Assembly (NCBI RefSeq): GCF_037389425.1
Contig: NZ_JBBHKR010000069.1
Coordinates: forward strand, 1-62,852
DNA from: Stygiolobus sp037389425
GTDB taxonomy: Archaea > Thermoproteota > Thermoprotei_A > Sulfolobales > Sulfolobaceae
DNA length: 62,852 nt
Direction: 5' to 3'
Shown: positions 25,447 through 35,671 of the stretch, one piece after another
Layout of the letters: every line of letters starts with the position of its first letter
How positions within the stretch are numbered: position 1 is the stretch's first letter
Notes under the pieces: model-generated
What the model was told of the DNA's origin: nothing
What the model saw: only the letters and a program-made list of their open reading frames with translations
Databases searched by the model: none
Position numbers and translations under genes: made by a program

Positions 25447-26739
25447 ATGAAAAGGAAGTTATCCCTCCTTGAGGCTACTGCCATAGGTCTCGGTAATATA
25501 ATCGGTGCTGGTATATTCGTTATGGCTGGTAGCACTATAAACCTTGCTGGCCCGGCTGCACTGTTCTCCTTTATAATTACGGGATTACTTGCCATGAGTA
25601 TTGGTTTGAATAGTGCAGAACTCGCTTCAAAGTACCCCGATACTGAGGGAGGAGTTTACTCTTTTGCAAAACTAACCATGGGAGACACTGTGGGCTTCCT
25701 GGTGGGCTGGATGAGAATGATTTCATATTCCGTGTCTGGAGCGGCTACAGCGTTGGGATTTGCGAGCTACCTTCAGATACCCAAGCTTACATACGTAATT
25801 GCGGGAACTGTCATTATAGTTTTGGGTGGAATTTACTTAGCAGGATTGAAACTTGCTTCCAAGATAGAATCGATATTGGTCGTAATTAACATGGGCGGTT
25901 TAGTTCTATTTATCGCTTTCTCGTTATTATCGGGGAAGTTTGACATATCTCACTTTACGCCTTTGGTTCCTCATGGCTTAAACGGAATTCTAACCGCCTC
26001 TTCGTTGGCATTTTTCGCCTACTCTGGATTTAACACCATAGCAACTTTAACCCCTGACGTGGAAAACGGAGACAAAAACATCCCTAAGGCAATAGTACTG
26101 TCCTTAGTCATAACTTCGGTGCTTTATGTCCTTGTGGTGTTTTCCATGTTGTACTTACTGCCTTGGCAAGTTTACGGTACGCAAGGAAACCCGCTAACTT
26201 TCGCTTTACAAGAAGCTAAAGCCCCGTTGTTTGTGGTCTTAGCTGTTTCTACTACTGCTATTATTGCTACGCTTACTGTAACCCTATCTACAATAATCGC
26301 TACAGTGAGAACTTTAAAGCAAATGGCTATGGACAACTTAATACCCTCGAGACTTTCGATAAATGAGGCTTTACCGACTCTTATTGTAGTATCAATCATG
26401 ATATCGTCTTTGAGTCTTGGCAACGTTGAAGCAATCGGACTTGTCTCTAACTTCGGGACTGTGTTTTCTTATCTTACTACAGCTATGGCTGTAATAATAT
26501 CTAGGAGAAGGGGCTTTATCGGTTCGTTTAAAGCACCTTTTTACCCAGCGTTACAGATATTTTCTATTTTATTGTCTATAGTCGTATTGATCGCTTTAGG
26601 TGAGGAAAGCCTGGTTTTAGGCGTTTTGTCAATATTGATAGGGTTAATTATTCACGTAATTCACGTAGAAATAAACTTGGTAGAGAAAGGCAAAACTCTC
26701 AACCCCCATGGTAAAATCGGGAAACGCAAAGCAGAGTAA
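25447..26739 (+). CDS. APC-superfamily amino acid permease
   Basis: The protein has 430 residues from ATG 25447, with 12 predicted helices. The opening KLSLLEATAIGLGNIIGAGIF is the classic APC helix 1 with the GxG(G/A)IF substrate loop, and FFAYSGFNTIATLTPDVENGDKNIPKAI is helix 6 with the conserved P-E/D-x-(K/N)P-like end. This start was preferred because the upstream ATG at 25390 adds a non-conserved 19-residue leader. It would import an amino acid; the substrate is unknown. Confidence 0.85.
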   Translation: MKRKLSLLEATAIGLGNIIGAGIFVMAGSTINLAGPAALFSFIITGLLAMSIGLNSAELASKYPDTEGGVYSFAKLTMGDTVGFLVGWMRMISYSVSGAATALGFASYLQIPKLTYVIAGTVIIVLGGIYLAGLKLASKIESILVVINMGGLVLFIAFSLLSGKFDISHFTPLVPHGLNGILTASSLAFFAYSGFNTIATLTPDVENGDKNIPKAIVLSLVITSVLYVLVVFSMLYLLPWQVYGTQGNPLTFALQEAKAPLFVVLAVSTTAIIATLTVTLSTIIATVRTLKQMAMDNLIPSRLSINEALPTLIVVSIMISSLSLGNVEAIGLVSNFGTVFSYLTTAMAVIISRRRGFIGSFKAPFYPALQIFSILLSIVVLIALGEESLVLGVLSILIGLIIHVIHVEINLVEKGKTLNPHGKIGKRKAE

Positions 26740-27228
26740 TATGATGATTGGAGATCTATCAGCTTTGTTAACTACAGCGTAAAAAGAGGTCGTGTTCTCT
26801 TTTTTAACTATTTTTATCTAAAAAGAAAATTTTATTCTTTATCATGTTCAATTATGTCAGTGATATATTTTTGTTTATTTTCAATATGTTAGAAATTTGT
26901 TATGACACATTTTTAATAATGTGGGCTATAGTTGAGGGCCTTCCAGAACGGCTTACCACTAACAGCACAAACGACAAACTTCACCATATGGTACTTCAAC
27001 ATGGATGGTTACTCTTCTAATCCATTTAACCCATCTAATTCGTCACACCCTAAGGTCTCTTCATTTCATCACTTCCGCTAAATACTTATGCAATTAATCC
27101 CTCAAAAACATTGAGCGTAAGTTCAAACCTCAGAAGTTAGCTGTCTAACGTTGCCTACCCTCCGCCCTTAATAATCTCTAGCTTTATTATAATCAAGGTT
27201 TTTAGTTCCTGAGTACGAGACTTAAATA
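26740..27228. other. 489-bp non-coding region with a coding-like relic
   Basis: No intact gene. A plus-strand frame from about 26937 to 27080 reads FQNGLPLTAQTTNFTIWYFNMDG and on to HHFR-stop, with the composition of a secreted archaeal protein; it has no start and is probably a fragment. The rest is AT-rich. Confidence 0.35.
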
Positions 27229-27414
27229 ATGCAATCATTACTTAAAGTAATAGTTGGCTTAACGATGCTTTTAGGAGCGATAGGCTTAGACTACTTGGGG
27301 GCGTCATTACAGAGCTTGTCGATTATAGTTATCTCGATGATAGTGTCAATAGCTGGTGCATTGGTGGGTATAAGAGGTTTATTAGAGTTTTTAGGAGAGA
27401 GATTTTCTCGTTAA
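27229..27414 (+). CDS. Small two-helix membrane protein
   Basis: The 61-residue protein is almost wholly hydrophobic: helix 1 at about 5-24 (VIVGLTMLLGAIGLDYLG), helix 2 at about 30-50 (IIVISMIVSIAGALVGI), with a charged tail. It starts at ATG 27229 and its last 4 bp overlap the convergent ABC ATPase gene. No family is recognised. Confidence 0.5.
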   Translation: MQSLLKVIVGLTMLLGAIGLDYLGASLQSLSIIVISMIVSIAGALVGIRGLLEFLGERFSR

Positions 27415-28391
27415 TAAAGCCAGCATGCTACGTAGTGGTCTTGATCTATTTCCTTCAGTTCGGGTTCCTTTTCTTTGCATCTATCATGAGCGAATGGACA
27501 TCTGGGGTAGAACACACAACCTTTCTCCGGTCTCACTACGTCTATTTTTATCTTTATCTCCTTGGGTTTATCCCTTAATGACGGGTCGATTTTGGGATAG
27601 GCTTCAATCAGGCTCTGAGTGTATGGGTGCAGGGGCTTCTTTATAACGTCACTGGCTCTACCGATCTCTACTACTTTCCCTAGATATAGAACTGTGATTT
27701 TATCTGAGATTATTTTAGCTATCGGTAATTCATGTGTTATCAACATGAAAGATATACCTTTTTTCTCCCTAGCGTCCTTTATTATCTTTAGTATTTCGCC
27801 TTTCAGTGAGGCGTCTAACATGGTAGTAGGCTCATCAGCAACTACGTACTCAGGGTCTACGATTATTGCCCTGGCTATGCTAAGCCTCTGTCTCTGTCCA
27901 CCTGAAAGCTGATAGACTCTATTCTCTAATAACTCCAGCGGTAGTTCTACTAAATTCATTGCCTCCTTGATTTTCTCCTCAATGTTCTCCTCTTTTCGGT
28001 ATTTTAACGGCATAGCCAGAACGTCATACACTCTCATAATTGGGTCTATCGAAGAATAGGGATCTTGATAAATCATCTGTGCGTATCTTCCTACTACCTT
28101 AACCTTACTTTTTACTACGTTTATTTCCTCATTGTCAGTTTTGATGTAAACTTCCCCTTCTGTGGGTTTCTGAAGACCTAAAGTAACCCTCCCTAACGTA
28201 GTTTTACCAGAACCGCTCTCACCCACTACTCCCATAATCTCCCTTTTCTTAATTGTAAGCGTCACACCATCTAACGCTTTGGTCAAGTGCTTCTTACCGA
28301 ATATCCTACCACCAGTAGCGAAATAGACTTTTAAGTTTCTCACTCTAACCCTATAATCCTCAGTAGAGCCAACAGGCAACCTCGTCACCAT
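27411..28391 (-). CDS. ABC transporter ATPase, oligopeptide/sugar type (DppF-like)
   Basis: This is the second nucleotide-binding subunit of the Opp/Dpp-type importer. It has Walker A GESGSGKT, Walker B YVVADEPTT and signature LSGGQRQR, plus the C-terminal oligo_HPY region with CVFYPRCPFAHDRC, whose cysteines bind an Fe-S cluster in homologues. It overlaps the end of the DppD-like gene. ATG 28391 is used here; an upstream TTG-type start at 28442 and a GTG at 28343 with a GAGG site upstream are alternatives. Confidence 0.9.
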   Translation of the reverse strand: MVTRLPVGSTEDYRVRVRNLKVYFATGGRIFGKKHLTKALDGVTLTIKKREIMGVVGESGSGKTTLGRVTLGLQKPTEGEVYIKTDNEEINVVKSKVKVVGRYAQMIYQDPYSSIDPIMRVYDVLAMPLKYRKEENIEEKIKEAMNLVELPLELLENRVYQLSGGQRQRLSIARAIIVDPEYVVADEPTTMLDASLKGEILKIIKDAREKKGISFMLITHELPIAKIISDKITVLYLGKVVEIGRASDVIKKPLHPYTQSLIEAYPKIDPSLRDKPKEIKIKIDVVRPEKGCVFYPRCPFAHDRCKEKEPELKEIDQDHYVACWLY

Positions 28392-29298
28392 CTGAGAATT
28401 TTTTAAATTCGGGTTCTTCATTGAAACATACGTCTTTAGCAAAGGGACATCTAGTGTTAAATCTACACCCTTTAGGGGGGGTTGAAAGGTCTGGCATAAA
28501 GCCAGATATCCCTTTTATTATATCTTTATCTAACGTAGCTATAGACTCTATTAGTAAGGACGTGTAAGGGTGTCTGGGTTTTTTAAATATAATCTCAGAG
28601 GGACCGCTTTCCATAATTTTACCTGCGTAAAGTATATAATTTCTGTCTGAGATTTCAGATAATAACGCTAAGTCATGTGTTATGAAAATTATAGATAAAT
28701 TCAGATCTTTTCTAAGTTGCTTTAGTAAATTAAGAATGTATTCTTGGACTACTACGTCTAGGGCAGTAGTAGGCTCGTCAGCTATCAGAACTTCAGGGTT
28801 AAGTGCTAACGCCATGGCTATAAAAGCCCTCTGTTTTTGCCCTCCAGATAACTCATGAGGGTACTTCTCCGCCAATGATGGATCCAAGTTAACCATCTTA
28901 AACAACTCTTTAACCCGTTCATCATAGTCTCCGTTCCAACCGTGAATTTTCAAAACCTCTACGATCTGATCTTTTATCTTAAAAACTGGCGTAAATCCAG
29001 ACATCGACCCTTGAAAAACCATCGATATCTTTTTCCACCTGTAATTTCTCCTGAAGGTATCCTCATCCAGATCTAAGATGTTCTCGCCCTTGAAAAGTAT
29101 CTTGCCTCCTTCAATTTTTCCAGGATTAGGTACTAACCTCATTATCGCGTATCCTATAGTGCTTTTCCCCGAACCGCTCTCCCCGGCAAGTCCTACAATT
29201 TCTCCTTTATCCAAGTTCAAGTTAACGTCATCCACTGCCCTTACGACACCCCTCCTAGTATAGAAATAAACTTTTAAGTTCTGTACCTCTAATAGCAT
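28360..29298 (-). CDS. ABC transporter ATPase, oligopeptide/sugar type (DppD-like)
   Basis: This 312-residue subunit has Walker A GESGSGKST, signature LSGGQKQR, Walker B VLIADEPTT and the C-terminal CRFNTRCPFAKDVC motif. It pairs with the DppF-like subunit to power import. It starts at ATG 29298, one base after the DppC-like stop codon. Confidence 0.92.
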   Translation of the reverse strand: MLLEVQNLKVYFYTRRGVVRAVDDVNLNLDKGEIVGLAGESGSGKSTIGYAIMRLVPNPGKIEGGKILFKGENILDLDEDTFRRNYRWKKISMVFQGSMSGFTPVFKIKDQIVEVLKIHGWNGDYDERVKELFKMVNLDPSLAEKYPHELSGGQKQRAFIAMALALNPEVLIADEPTTALDVVVQEYILNLLKQLRKDLNLSIIFITHDLALLSEISDRNYILYAGKIMESGPSEIIFKKPRHPYTSLLIESIATLDKDIIKGISGFMPDLSTPPKGCRFNTRCPFAKDVCFNEEPEFKKFSDGDEVACWLY

Positions 29299-29299
29299 T

Positions 29300-30652
29300 T
29301 TATCTCTCCCCTAAAGTAATCCTTTCTACTGCGAAACCTATTAGAACGAAAGGAACTGCCACTACCACTATCATAAGGCCAGGGAACACTACCCACCACC
29401 ACCAACCGTTCACTTGGGCTTGATACGTTTCCGCTTGATCTAAAATACCTCCCCACGTTACTATATTAGCCGGAGCTATTCCTAGAAAAGCTAGAGTTTG
29501 AGCAAGCAATATACCGGCAGGAACTCCCAATGCCATGTAAGCTACAGTTATCGGTATCAATCTTGGCATAAAATGAGTAAAGAATATTCTATAGGAAGGT
29601 ATGCCCAAGAGTTTGTCCACTTCAACGTAACTGTTAGATTTGATCGATAGCGCCATAGACCTCGCAATAATTGCGTAAAAGGGCCACGATAGGAAGGAGA
29701 TTAACAGTCCTTCCAATTCGAGGTTAGGCTCTGTGACAAAGGATACTGCGACTAAAAACGGGAGTGCAGGCAATGCCAGAAACACCAATGTTATCCACTG
29801 AATAACGGAGTCTTTAGTACCGCCAAGATACCCTGATATACCACCTACTACAATCCCGACCACTACGGAGACAATCGAAGTTAAGGCACCTATTTCTAGT
29901 GCATCGGGAAGCCCTAAAAGCACGCCTAGATCTATGGGCTTACCAAAGTAATCTGTACCCATGAGTCCGTAAGAATTACCTAATAGTAAAATTTTGGTTT
30001 TGGTTACGTTCATCGGTTTCGCAGATATGACTTCTATTTTCACTATGTATTTGCCGTCCTCGGTCACTGTTAAGTTAGACTTGGGCGAGTTAAACAGTGC
30101 GGTGGATAATGTAGTAGCGTTTACTATGTTGGGGGCTTTACCGGTGATCGACGATATATAATTTAGAATGAAACCTTGTATAGCCGTTAAGTCAAAAGGT
30201 ACGTTAAAATACGAATTAGGCACTTGGATCTGAATTGTGCTACCGTCGGGTTTATTCCAATAGACTACTTCCTCAATCGGCGTACTGTTGGTAGAAATTA
30301 TGAAGTAGACGTTGTAAGCCGGAAACGACTTAGTCCAGTTAAACGAGAACGTGATTAAAGCTATGTAAATGTCTTTGGCTGGTGAATACTCTGATATGTT
30401 AGTTGGGGACAACTGCTCGGTCGTGAAATACTTATTAGGATAGAAGATTCCTAGCCACGCCGGGGGTACGTGTTTCGGATACTCACTCCATGATGCAGGA
30501 TTATTCCACGACTCATACACTTGGGCAGGTACTGATAAGGCAACTACGGTGAAAACGAGCAAAATTAAAAGTATTATGATCCCGGTTAGACCCATTTTAT
30601 TGTGTAAAAACTCTCTCACATAACTAGAAATACCAACTTCATATTTACTCAA
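29300..30652 (-). CDS. ABC transporter permease (DppC-like) with a large extracellular insert
   Basis: The protein has 450 residues; about 300 is usual. The extra length is a roughly 180-residue, sequon-rich segment between helix 1 (about 20-42) and the core permease. The core begins near SYGLMGTDYFGKPIDLGVLLG and carries the EAA-loop-like VDKLLGIPSYRIFFTHFMPRLIPI. The insert probably lies outside the membrane, where it could contact the binding protein. It is separated from the DppB-like gene by 2 bp. Confidence 0.88.
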   Translation of the reverse strand: MSKYEVGISSYVREFLHNKMGLTGIIILLILLVFTVVALSVPAQVYESWNNPASWSEYPKHVPPAWLGIFYPNKYFTTEQLSPTNISEYSPAKDIYIALITFSFNWTKSFPAYNVYFIISTNSTPIEEVVYWNKPDGSTIQIQVPNSYFNVPFDLTAIQGFILNYISSITGKAPNIVNATTLSTALFNSPKSNLTVTEDGKYIVKIEVISAKPMNVTKTKILLLGNSYGLMGTDYFGKPIDLGVLLGLPDALEIGALTSIVSVVVGIVVGGISGYLGGTKDSVIQWITLVFLALPALPFLVAVSFVTEPNLELEGLLISFLSWPFYAIIARSMALSIKSNSYVEVDKLLGIPSYRIFFTHFMPRLIPITVAYMALGVPAGILLAQTLAFLGIAPANIVTWGGILDQAETYQAQVNGWWWWVVFPGLMIVVVAVPFVLIGFAVERITLGER

Positions 30653-30654
30653 AT

Positions 30655-31701
30655 TTATTCACCTGACCTTATTCTCGGGTCCAGAATCCCGTAAACTAAC
30701 TCTCCTAAAAACAAACCCAAAAGTAAGACTATCGTTAAGACGTAAGTAACTCCCAATATTACGGGCAAGTCGTTTAATGTTATTGCAACGTAAGTCAATA
30801 AACCTATCCCCGGCCATTCGAATACTACCTCCGTAGTCAGGCTACCTCCCAATGAACCGGCAAGAGCTAAGATAGCTTGTGTAGTTATTGAAGGAGAAGC
30901 AGTTCGTAAGACGTGTTTGAATAGTATCCTAGATTCTGGTATACCTCTTGCTTTAGCTGTGATTACAAAATCCTCCTTCATTATAGAGGCAACCAAGCTC
31001 CTAACTATATAGGCAAAACCACCCACATTCACTATGAATATGGTGATTAGAGGAAGAGTCATATGGTATATCACGCTTATTCCATAGTCAAAGGGGTTTT
31101 TCGGTGGTGGAACTGATGTCATTCCCCCGGGCGGGAAAACTTTTACTCCATAAGCTAAGGCAGCTATTAAAACAAAGCCTAACCACCAAGTTGGTATGCT
31201 GGAGTGGACTACCGCTATTATGGCAATTATTTTATCCCATACTTTTGATTTAGCGGAGAGTAGTCCTATGATAGTGCCTGCTATTATAAATATGATAGTC
31301 GCCGTCGTGAAAAGGAGTACTGTGTTGGGTAAATAGTATGCTATTATACTACTAACCTCTCTCGAGCCAGATGGTGCTTGGATAAAATAAGCGTTACCGA
31401 AATTAAAGAGTATGAGATTATACATTTGTACAAAGTATTTAGTAATAATAGGCTGGTTCAACCCGTATGCAGAAATTAACGTTTCCTTGTACCTTTCAAC
31501 AATAAGTTGAACTTGAGTGGAGTTTAGATGGTGAGAATTTTTTAAAAGAGTCTGAGTAAATTGTGCCACTTGAAAATCTATACTTTTAGATATGACTTCC
31601 TGCAAAATTGGAAAGGTAAATATGTAGAGAATAGACAGTGTTGCAATTAGAACGGAAAAATAAATGATTGCCTTTTTTAGGACGAATGTAAAGTACGCCA
31701 T
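30655..31701 (-). CDS. ABC transporter permease (DppB-like)
   Basis: This 348-residue permease has an N-terminal helix, an extracellular segment of about 90 residues and about five further helices. The EAA loop reads ITAKARGIPESRILFKHVLRTASPSI. It forms the translocation pore with the DppC-like subunit. It starts at ATG 31701, 9 bp after the binding-protein gene. Confidence 0.9.
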   Translation of the reverse strand: MAYFTFVLKKAIIYFSVLIATLSILYIFTFPILQEVISKSIDFQVAQFTQTLLKNSHHLNSTQVQLIVERYKETLISAYGLNQPIITKYFVQMYNLILFNFGNAYFIQAPSGSREVSSIIAYYLPNTVLLFTTATIIFIIAGTIIGLLSAKSKVWDKIIAIIAVVHSSIPTWWLGFVLIAALAYGVKVFPPGGMTSVPPPKNPFDYGISVIYHMTLPLITIFIVNVGGFAYIVRSLVASIMKEDFVITAKARGIPESRILFKHVLRTASPSITTQAILALAGSLGGSLTTEVVFEWPGIGLLTYVAITLNDLPVILGVTYVLTIVLLLGLFLGELVYGILDPRIRSGE

Positions 31702-31710
31702 TTAGAAACC

Positions 31711-34362
31711 TCACTTCCTCCTTCTTAATAACGCGACAGCCGCTATCACTATTATTATTATCGCTATCACAGCTCCTATGAGACCTACATTAATACCACT
31801 CGACGTCGTGGAGGTGGCACTTGATGAACTGGTCTGAACTGATGTCGTACTTAAATTAGCTGTTGTGGTAGACGAAGTCGTGGTAACAGGTGGTAATACG
31901 ACTAGAGAAACTTCCATTGGATTTATCAATATCGAAGTGTTTTGATACGCCGCTATTGTTAGAATATAAGAGCCAGATGACAAGTTCTTCGGTATATTGA
32001 ATGTGAACTGACCTTGGTTGTTAGTCATTTCTTGCGTCGAGAATATTATGGATCCGTTAGGATGTAGTAATTCGAGATACACCGTCACATTAGCTACCGG
32101 ACTTGCTTGGGTACTTCCCGCTGGAGTTCCCCTCACCGTCCCGTTCAATACCTCTCCTGCCGTTACTGTAGGTGGAACATTAAATGATATTGAGTACGTC
32201 ATCGGGATTAACAATGCTTGTTGCGGTGGGACGAGGTGGAAGTACGGGTTCTTAACTATCTTTGCAAACGGTGGGGAGGCACTTGGGTTCCAAGCTACCA
32301 ATATGAACGGTCCGTCACCAATTAGAGCGTTATCGTAAGTCTGGATGAAAGATATTGCAGCTTTGTAACCAGATATCGCTTGTTGTTGAGTTACTAGTGT
32401 AATATTACTTAATTTTTCTATTTGTATTAAACTGTTCGGTATGTAACCGCTTGTGGAAGCGTTTTCTAAGGCTGAAAGTATATAGCCTACGTCAGTGGGG
32501 CTTACTAAGTTTAACCAGTCAATTCCTTTAGATTGTGCATCGCTCTGTGACCACGCAGCCTTACCTTCAGCTACAACATCCTTCATACCAACATACACTT
32601 GCCACGGGAAGTAACCTCCACCAGCTAATGCATAACCTAACGGATTGAATGAACCAAATAAGCTTACTGCTGCCTCTGTTGGGTCGAAGAACCAATCGTT
32701 ACCCCATATTTCTATTGCTGTAGAGTTAATTATCTTAAATCCTTTAATCGTCTGTAGTGAAGGACCGTAGGCGGAACTAGTAACAGAGTCGTAAATTGGG
32801 TTGCTGGAGTTCAGCGACATTTCTGACGCTATGATGTATTGGTATATTATGTCCGCTAAAGTTATGTTTTGCCCGTCGGCCCATTTATCATTATTGAAGA
32901 GAGGTGCTAAATTGTAGATCACAGCCATCTGTGCAGTTGTATTTGAAGGAACATATGTTACTTGTTGTTTTGCAGGGTTCCACCATAAAGCGTTGGAAGG
33001 AACCGGTACCACAGCATTGGGAGTCATGTTTACAATCTTAAATGAATAGATGTAAGGAACTGGATATCCTGATCCGGGTACTGTTAAAGCAGCTGGGGTA
33101 AACAGAGCTGTTGCAATCTCGTCCGTGTAAGCATCGGTGAAACCGGCACCAGGGTTAGCAGCTCCTTGGGTTAAATACCTAACACCTATAGTCACGTTCG
33201 GGTAGGAGCCGTTAACTATAGAGAGATAAGTCTGGAAGTTTAATAAGCTACCCTGAGCGTAATTGGGGTAAACACCGTTAATGTTAGACAATACGTACTG
33301 AGGAGTCAAGCTAATTCCCAAACCTATTCTTACTGACATGTTGATTCCGACGTTAACTATATCATTAACTAACTGGTAGTACTGAGCAGCATTGGTGAAT
33401 TCACTTTGAATAAGTGTTAAAGACCAGTTGTCGATTTCATTTGCCTCTTTAAGTAGAAGAGGAGACTCATACTTACTATCGTTGAAGCTACCAAATGATA
33501 ATCCATAATATGAGGTGAAGGGGGCAGAACTACCTAGTGTGGAGTAAAGCCCTTCAATTAACCCAGCATCATAATATCCGTAAGTGTCTCCCCATGCTTC
33601 TATGAGAATATCCCATGTAGTATTAGCTGGATCGCTTCCGTAGACCATTGATATTTCCTTTTGCAAATTACCTTGTATCTCCTGAACTGTAAACCCTAGT
33701 TTTTCTAGCTGACTAATGAAATATTCAGCATATTCACTCCTCACTGTGGCATCGGTCCTTACGAAAACATAAACCGTAATGGGTTTCCCGTCGTAGTACC
33801 ATTTACCATTAACGTATTGAGCACCGTGTGCGGTCAACACTTTATAGATCGTCTCATTAGCGTAGGTGAAATTATAATGTATGTAAGCGTATTTAGCTAG
33901 AGTGTTCTGTATGTGTAACACACATTGTTCTCCGGCGTATAAAGTTATCGAGGGTATTCCGTATCCGTGAAGTATATTATCCACAAAGAAGGTCCTGTTA
34001 ACTATGAAGTTTAATGCAAATCTGACTTCTTGGAACTGGAACGGGTTAAATCCAAATGTTGTATTTAAAGGATTTACCAAGACGTCGTAGTAAGTAGCCG
34101 GCATTAAATATGCCTTTGCCCCCGGTGGTAGGGAGGTGTACTCCGATGGGGGAACTGAGTATGCGTAAAACGCTATCTGACCATGTTCAAACGCTAATAT
34201 ACCGTTCGCATCATCACCGTTATACGAAATGAAGGTTATTGAAGTTGAGGCAGGTATTGAAGTTGGTTGAGCCAAGGCTGTAATTGTACCTAACAACATT
34301 AGGATAAAAATCGGTACCGAGATCCATCTCCTAATCCTATAAGACTGTCCCAATTTATTCAC
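31711..34362 (-). CDS. Substrate-binding protein of the Opp/Dpp-type ABC importer
   Basis: This 883-residue surface protein is the first gene of a five-gene importer operon. It has an N-terminal signal segment (about 13-33) and an SBP_bac_5 fold (FQEVRFALNFIVNRTFFVDNILHGYG early, NDKWADGQNITLADIIYQ later). An Ig-like module precedes a Ser/Thr stalk (about 830-855) and a C-terminal membrane helix with an RRRK end. In Sulfolobales such Opp-type proteins bind di- and oligosaccharides as well as peptides, so the substrate is open. The start is GTG 34362, with TATA-like taaagtaaatt about 25 nt upstream. Confidence 0.88.
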   Translation of the reverse strand: MNKLGQSYRIRRWISVPIFILMLLGTITALAQPTSIPASTSITFISYNGDDANGILAFEHGQIAFYAYSVPPSEYTSLPPGAKAYLMPATYYDVLVNPLNTTFGFNPFQFQEVRFALNFIVNRTFFVDNILHGYGIPSITLYAGEQCVLHIQNTLAKYAYIHYNFTYANETIYKVLTAHGAQYVNGKWYYDGKPITVYVFVRTDATVRSEYAEYFISQLEKLGFTVQEIQGNLQKEISMVYGSDPANTTWDILIEAWGDTYGYYDAGLIEGLYSTLGSSAPFTSYYGLSFGSFNDSKYESPLLLKEANEIDNWSLTLIQSEFTNAAQYYQLVNDIVNVGINMSVRIGLGISLTPQYVLSNINGVYPNYAQGSLLNFQTYLSIVNGSYPNVTIGVRYLTQGAANPGAGFTDAYTDEIATALFTPAALTVPGSGYPVPYIYSFKIVNMTPNAVVPVPSNALWWNPAKQQVTYVPSNTTAQMAVIYNLAPLFNNDKWADGQNITLADIIYQYIIASEMSLNSSNPIYDSVTSSAYGPSLQTIKGFKIINSTAIEIWGNDWFFDPTEAAVSLFGSFNPLGYALAGGGYFPWQVYVGMKDVVAEGKAAWSQSDAQSKGIDWLNLVSPTDVGYILSALENASTSGYIPNSLIQIEKLSNITLVTQQQAISGYKAAISFIQTYDNALIGDGPFILVAWNPSASPPFAKIVKNPYFHLVPPQQALLIPMTYSISFNVPPTVTAGEVLNGTVRGTPAGSTQASPVANVTVYLELLHPNGSIIFSTQEMTNNQGQFTFNIPKNLSSGSYILTIAAYQNTSILINPMEVSLVVLPPVTTTSSTTTANLSTTSVQTSSSSATSTTSSGINVGLIGAVIAIIIIVIAAVALLRRRK

Positions 34363-34778
34363 CTTACAATACTTAATTTACTTTAAAGAAATATAAACTT
34401 TTATTGATTGAGTAAAGGAGGTATGAAATCATCTTTAGTTTTTTAAAAAAAATGAAATTATTTGACATTGTTTTTAACTGGTTATTAAATAAAACTCGCT
34501 AGTACTATAAAAAATTTTTATTACGTATTGTCCCACATCTCTTACCCTCTAAGGTATACTCCCGACTATGTCGACTACTTTTCCTTCGTATATAAACCCG
34601 TATATAGTACTTTATGGCTTAAGTTAGTGAATATGGGACAAATGTACGTTATTCGCGCTACCACTAACTGGGTTTCCTGAATACGACTTCTATTGATAAC
34701 GTCTATTTATTTCTCGATTGATTGTAAGTAAACGATCTCTATAGAACTATTTAAAATGTTTCTTTCAATGCACCAGCA
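34363..34778. other. 416-bp intergenic region
   Basis: AT-rich and without a gene. The right-to-left promoter of the ABC operon lies within the first 30 bp. The rest up to the IS end shows nothing recognisable. Confidence 0.4.
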
Positions 34779-35610
34779 GTGTGGACAACAATTTCATTCA
34801 TTTGAAATATTTACATTTATTATCACCCCCTTATCTAACAAGTACGTTGGGGTGTAAAGGAAATATTAGGAAGAATGTTGATAACCACCTAGTTATTGTG
34901 ATTGTCAGTATTCCAAGGGAAGTGGAAGTCCATTGATGCAAGCCTATGTTTTAAGCTTCTGAACCCTTGTTCTGCGTAATCCCTCTCGTTGAACGTTACC
35001 TTCTCGTGTTCTACGTTTAACCATGTGAAGGCGTTGTATGCAGTTGCCCCATCGTGCAAGTAACTTATCCACCCTCACTTTAAATATTCCCCTTGCCACT
35101 TCCTCAGCCCTCTTCATACTTGCCAAAACTGCCAAGACATGTACCCCACTCCTAACGCTAGTAACCATGAAGAAGGGTATTCCCTTGGTTTTTACATCCC
35201 TAACGATCCACACGTAATAGTACTGACCATTAATTAGCCTCACCTTAGTCTCATCAATAGCGTAAACACCACTCAATGGCACAGCATACCTCACGTAACT
35301 CAACCTCCCATGATAGTAAAGCAGAGTAGAGTGGATAACACGACCCTCCAAGTGGATAACCCAGAAACTGGTTAGCCAATGCATAGGCTAAGGTATCCCT
35401 AGAGTAAAACCTAGGGCTAAGGTTAATATACTGCATTAAAATTAGTATAATTTGGGTGAGCACGGGAACCTTCCATCTAGTTTCCAAGTGCTCACCTCCA
35501 AGTAATACCTCCCGTGCTCACCCTAAAAAGGTATTATCATTAACGTTCTACTAATAAAGCACAAACAATTCAAATAATTCATTTTATATTAACAAAATTG
35601 TTGTCCACAC
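34779..35610 (-). mobile_element. IS6-family insertion sequence (inactive)
   Basis: An 832-bp element bounded by perfect 16-bp inverted repeats: GTGTGGACAACAATTT at 34779-34794 and its complement at 35595-35610. It contains one broken transposase gene. No target duplication is apparent (flanks caccagca and tccatttt). The right end matches the partial element at 1-118, in the same orientation. Confidence 0.85.
34882..35487 (-). pseudogene. IS6-family transposase with two frameshifts
   Basis: Three frames must be joined. The first, from ATG 35487, covers the N-terminal helical part. After a shift near 35350-35370 the catalytic core follows (VYAIDETKVRLINGQYYYVWIVRDV, where DE-x-K contains the first catalytic Asp of IS6-type DDE enzymes). 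Another shift near 35060 leads to DGATAYNAFTWLNVEHEKV and FRSLKHRLASMDFHFPW, the family's conserved C-terminal Glu region, ending in a stop near 34890. It is non-functional as it stands. Confidence 0.8.
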
Positions 35611-35671
35611 TCCATTTTTTCCTTAATACCTTTATCAAAAGGCAATTATTTATTCCATTAGTTCAAAATAA

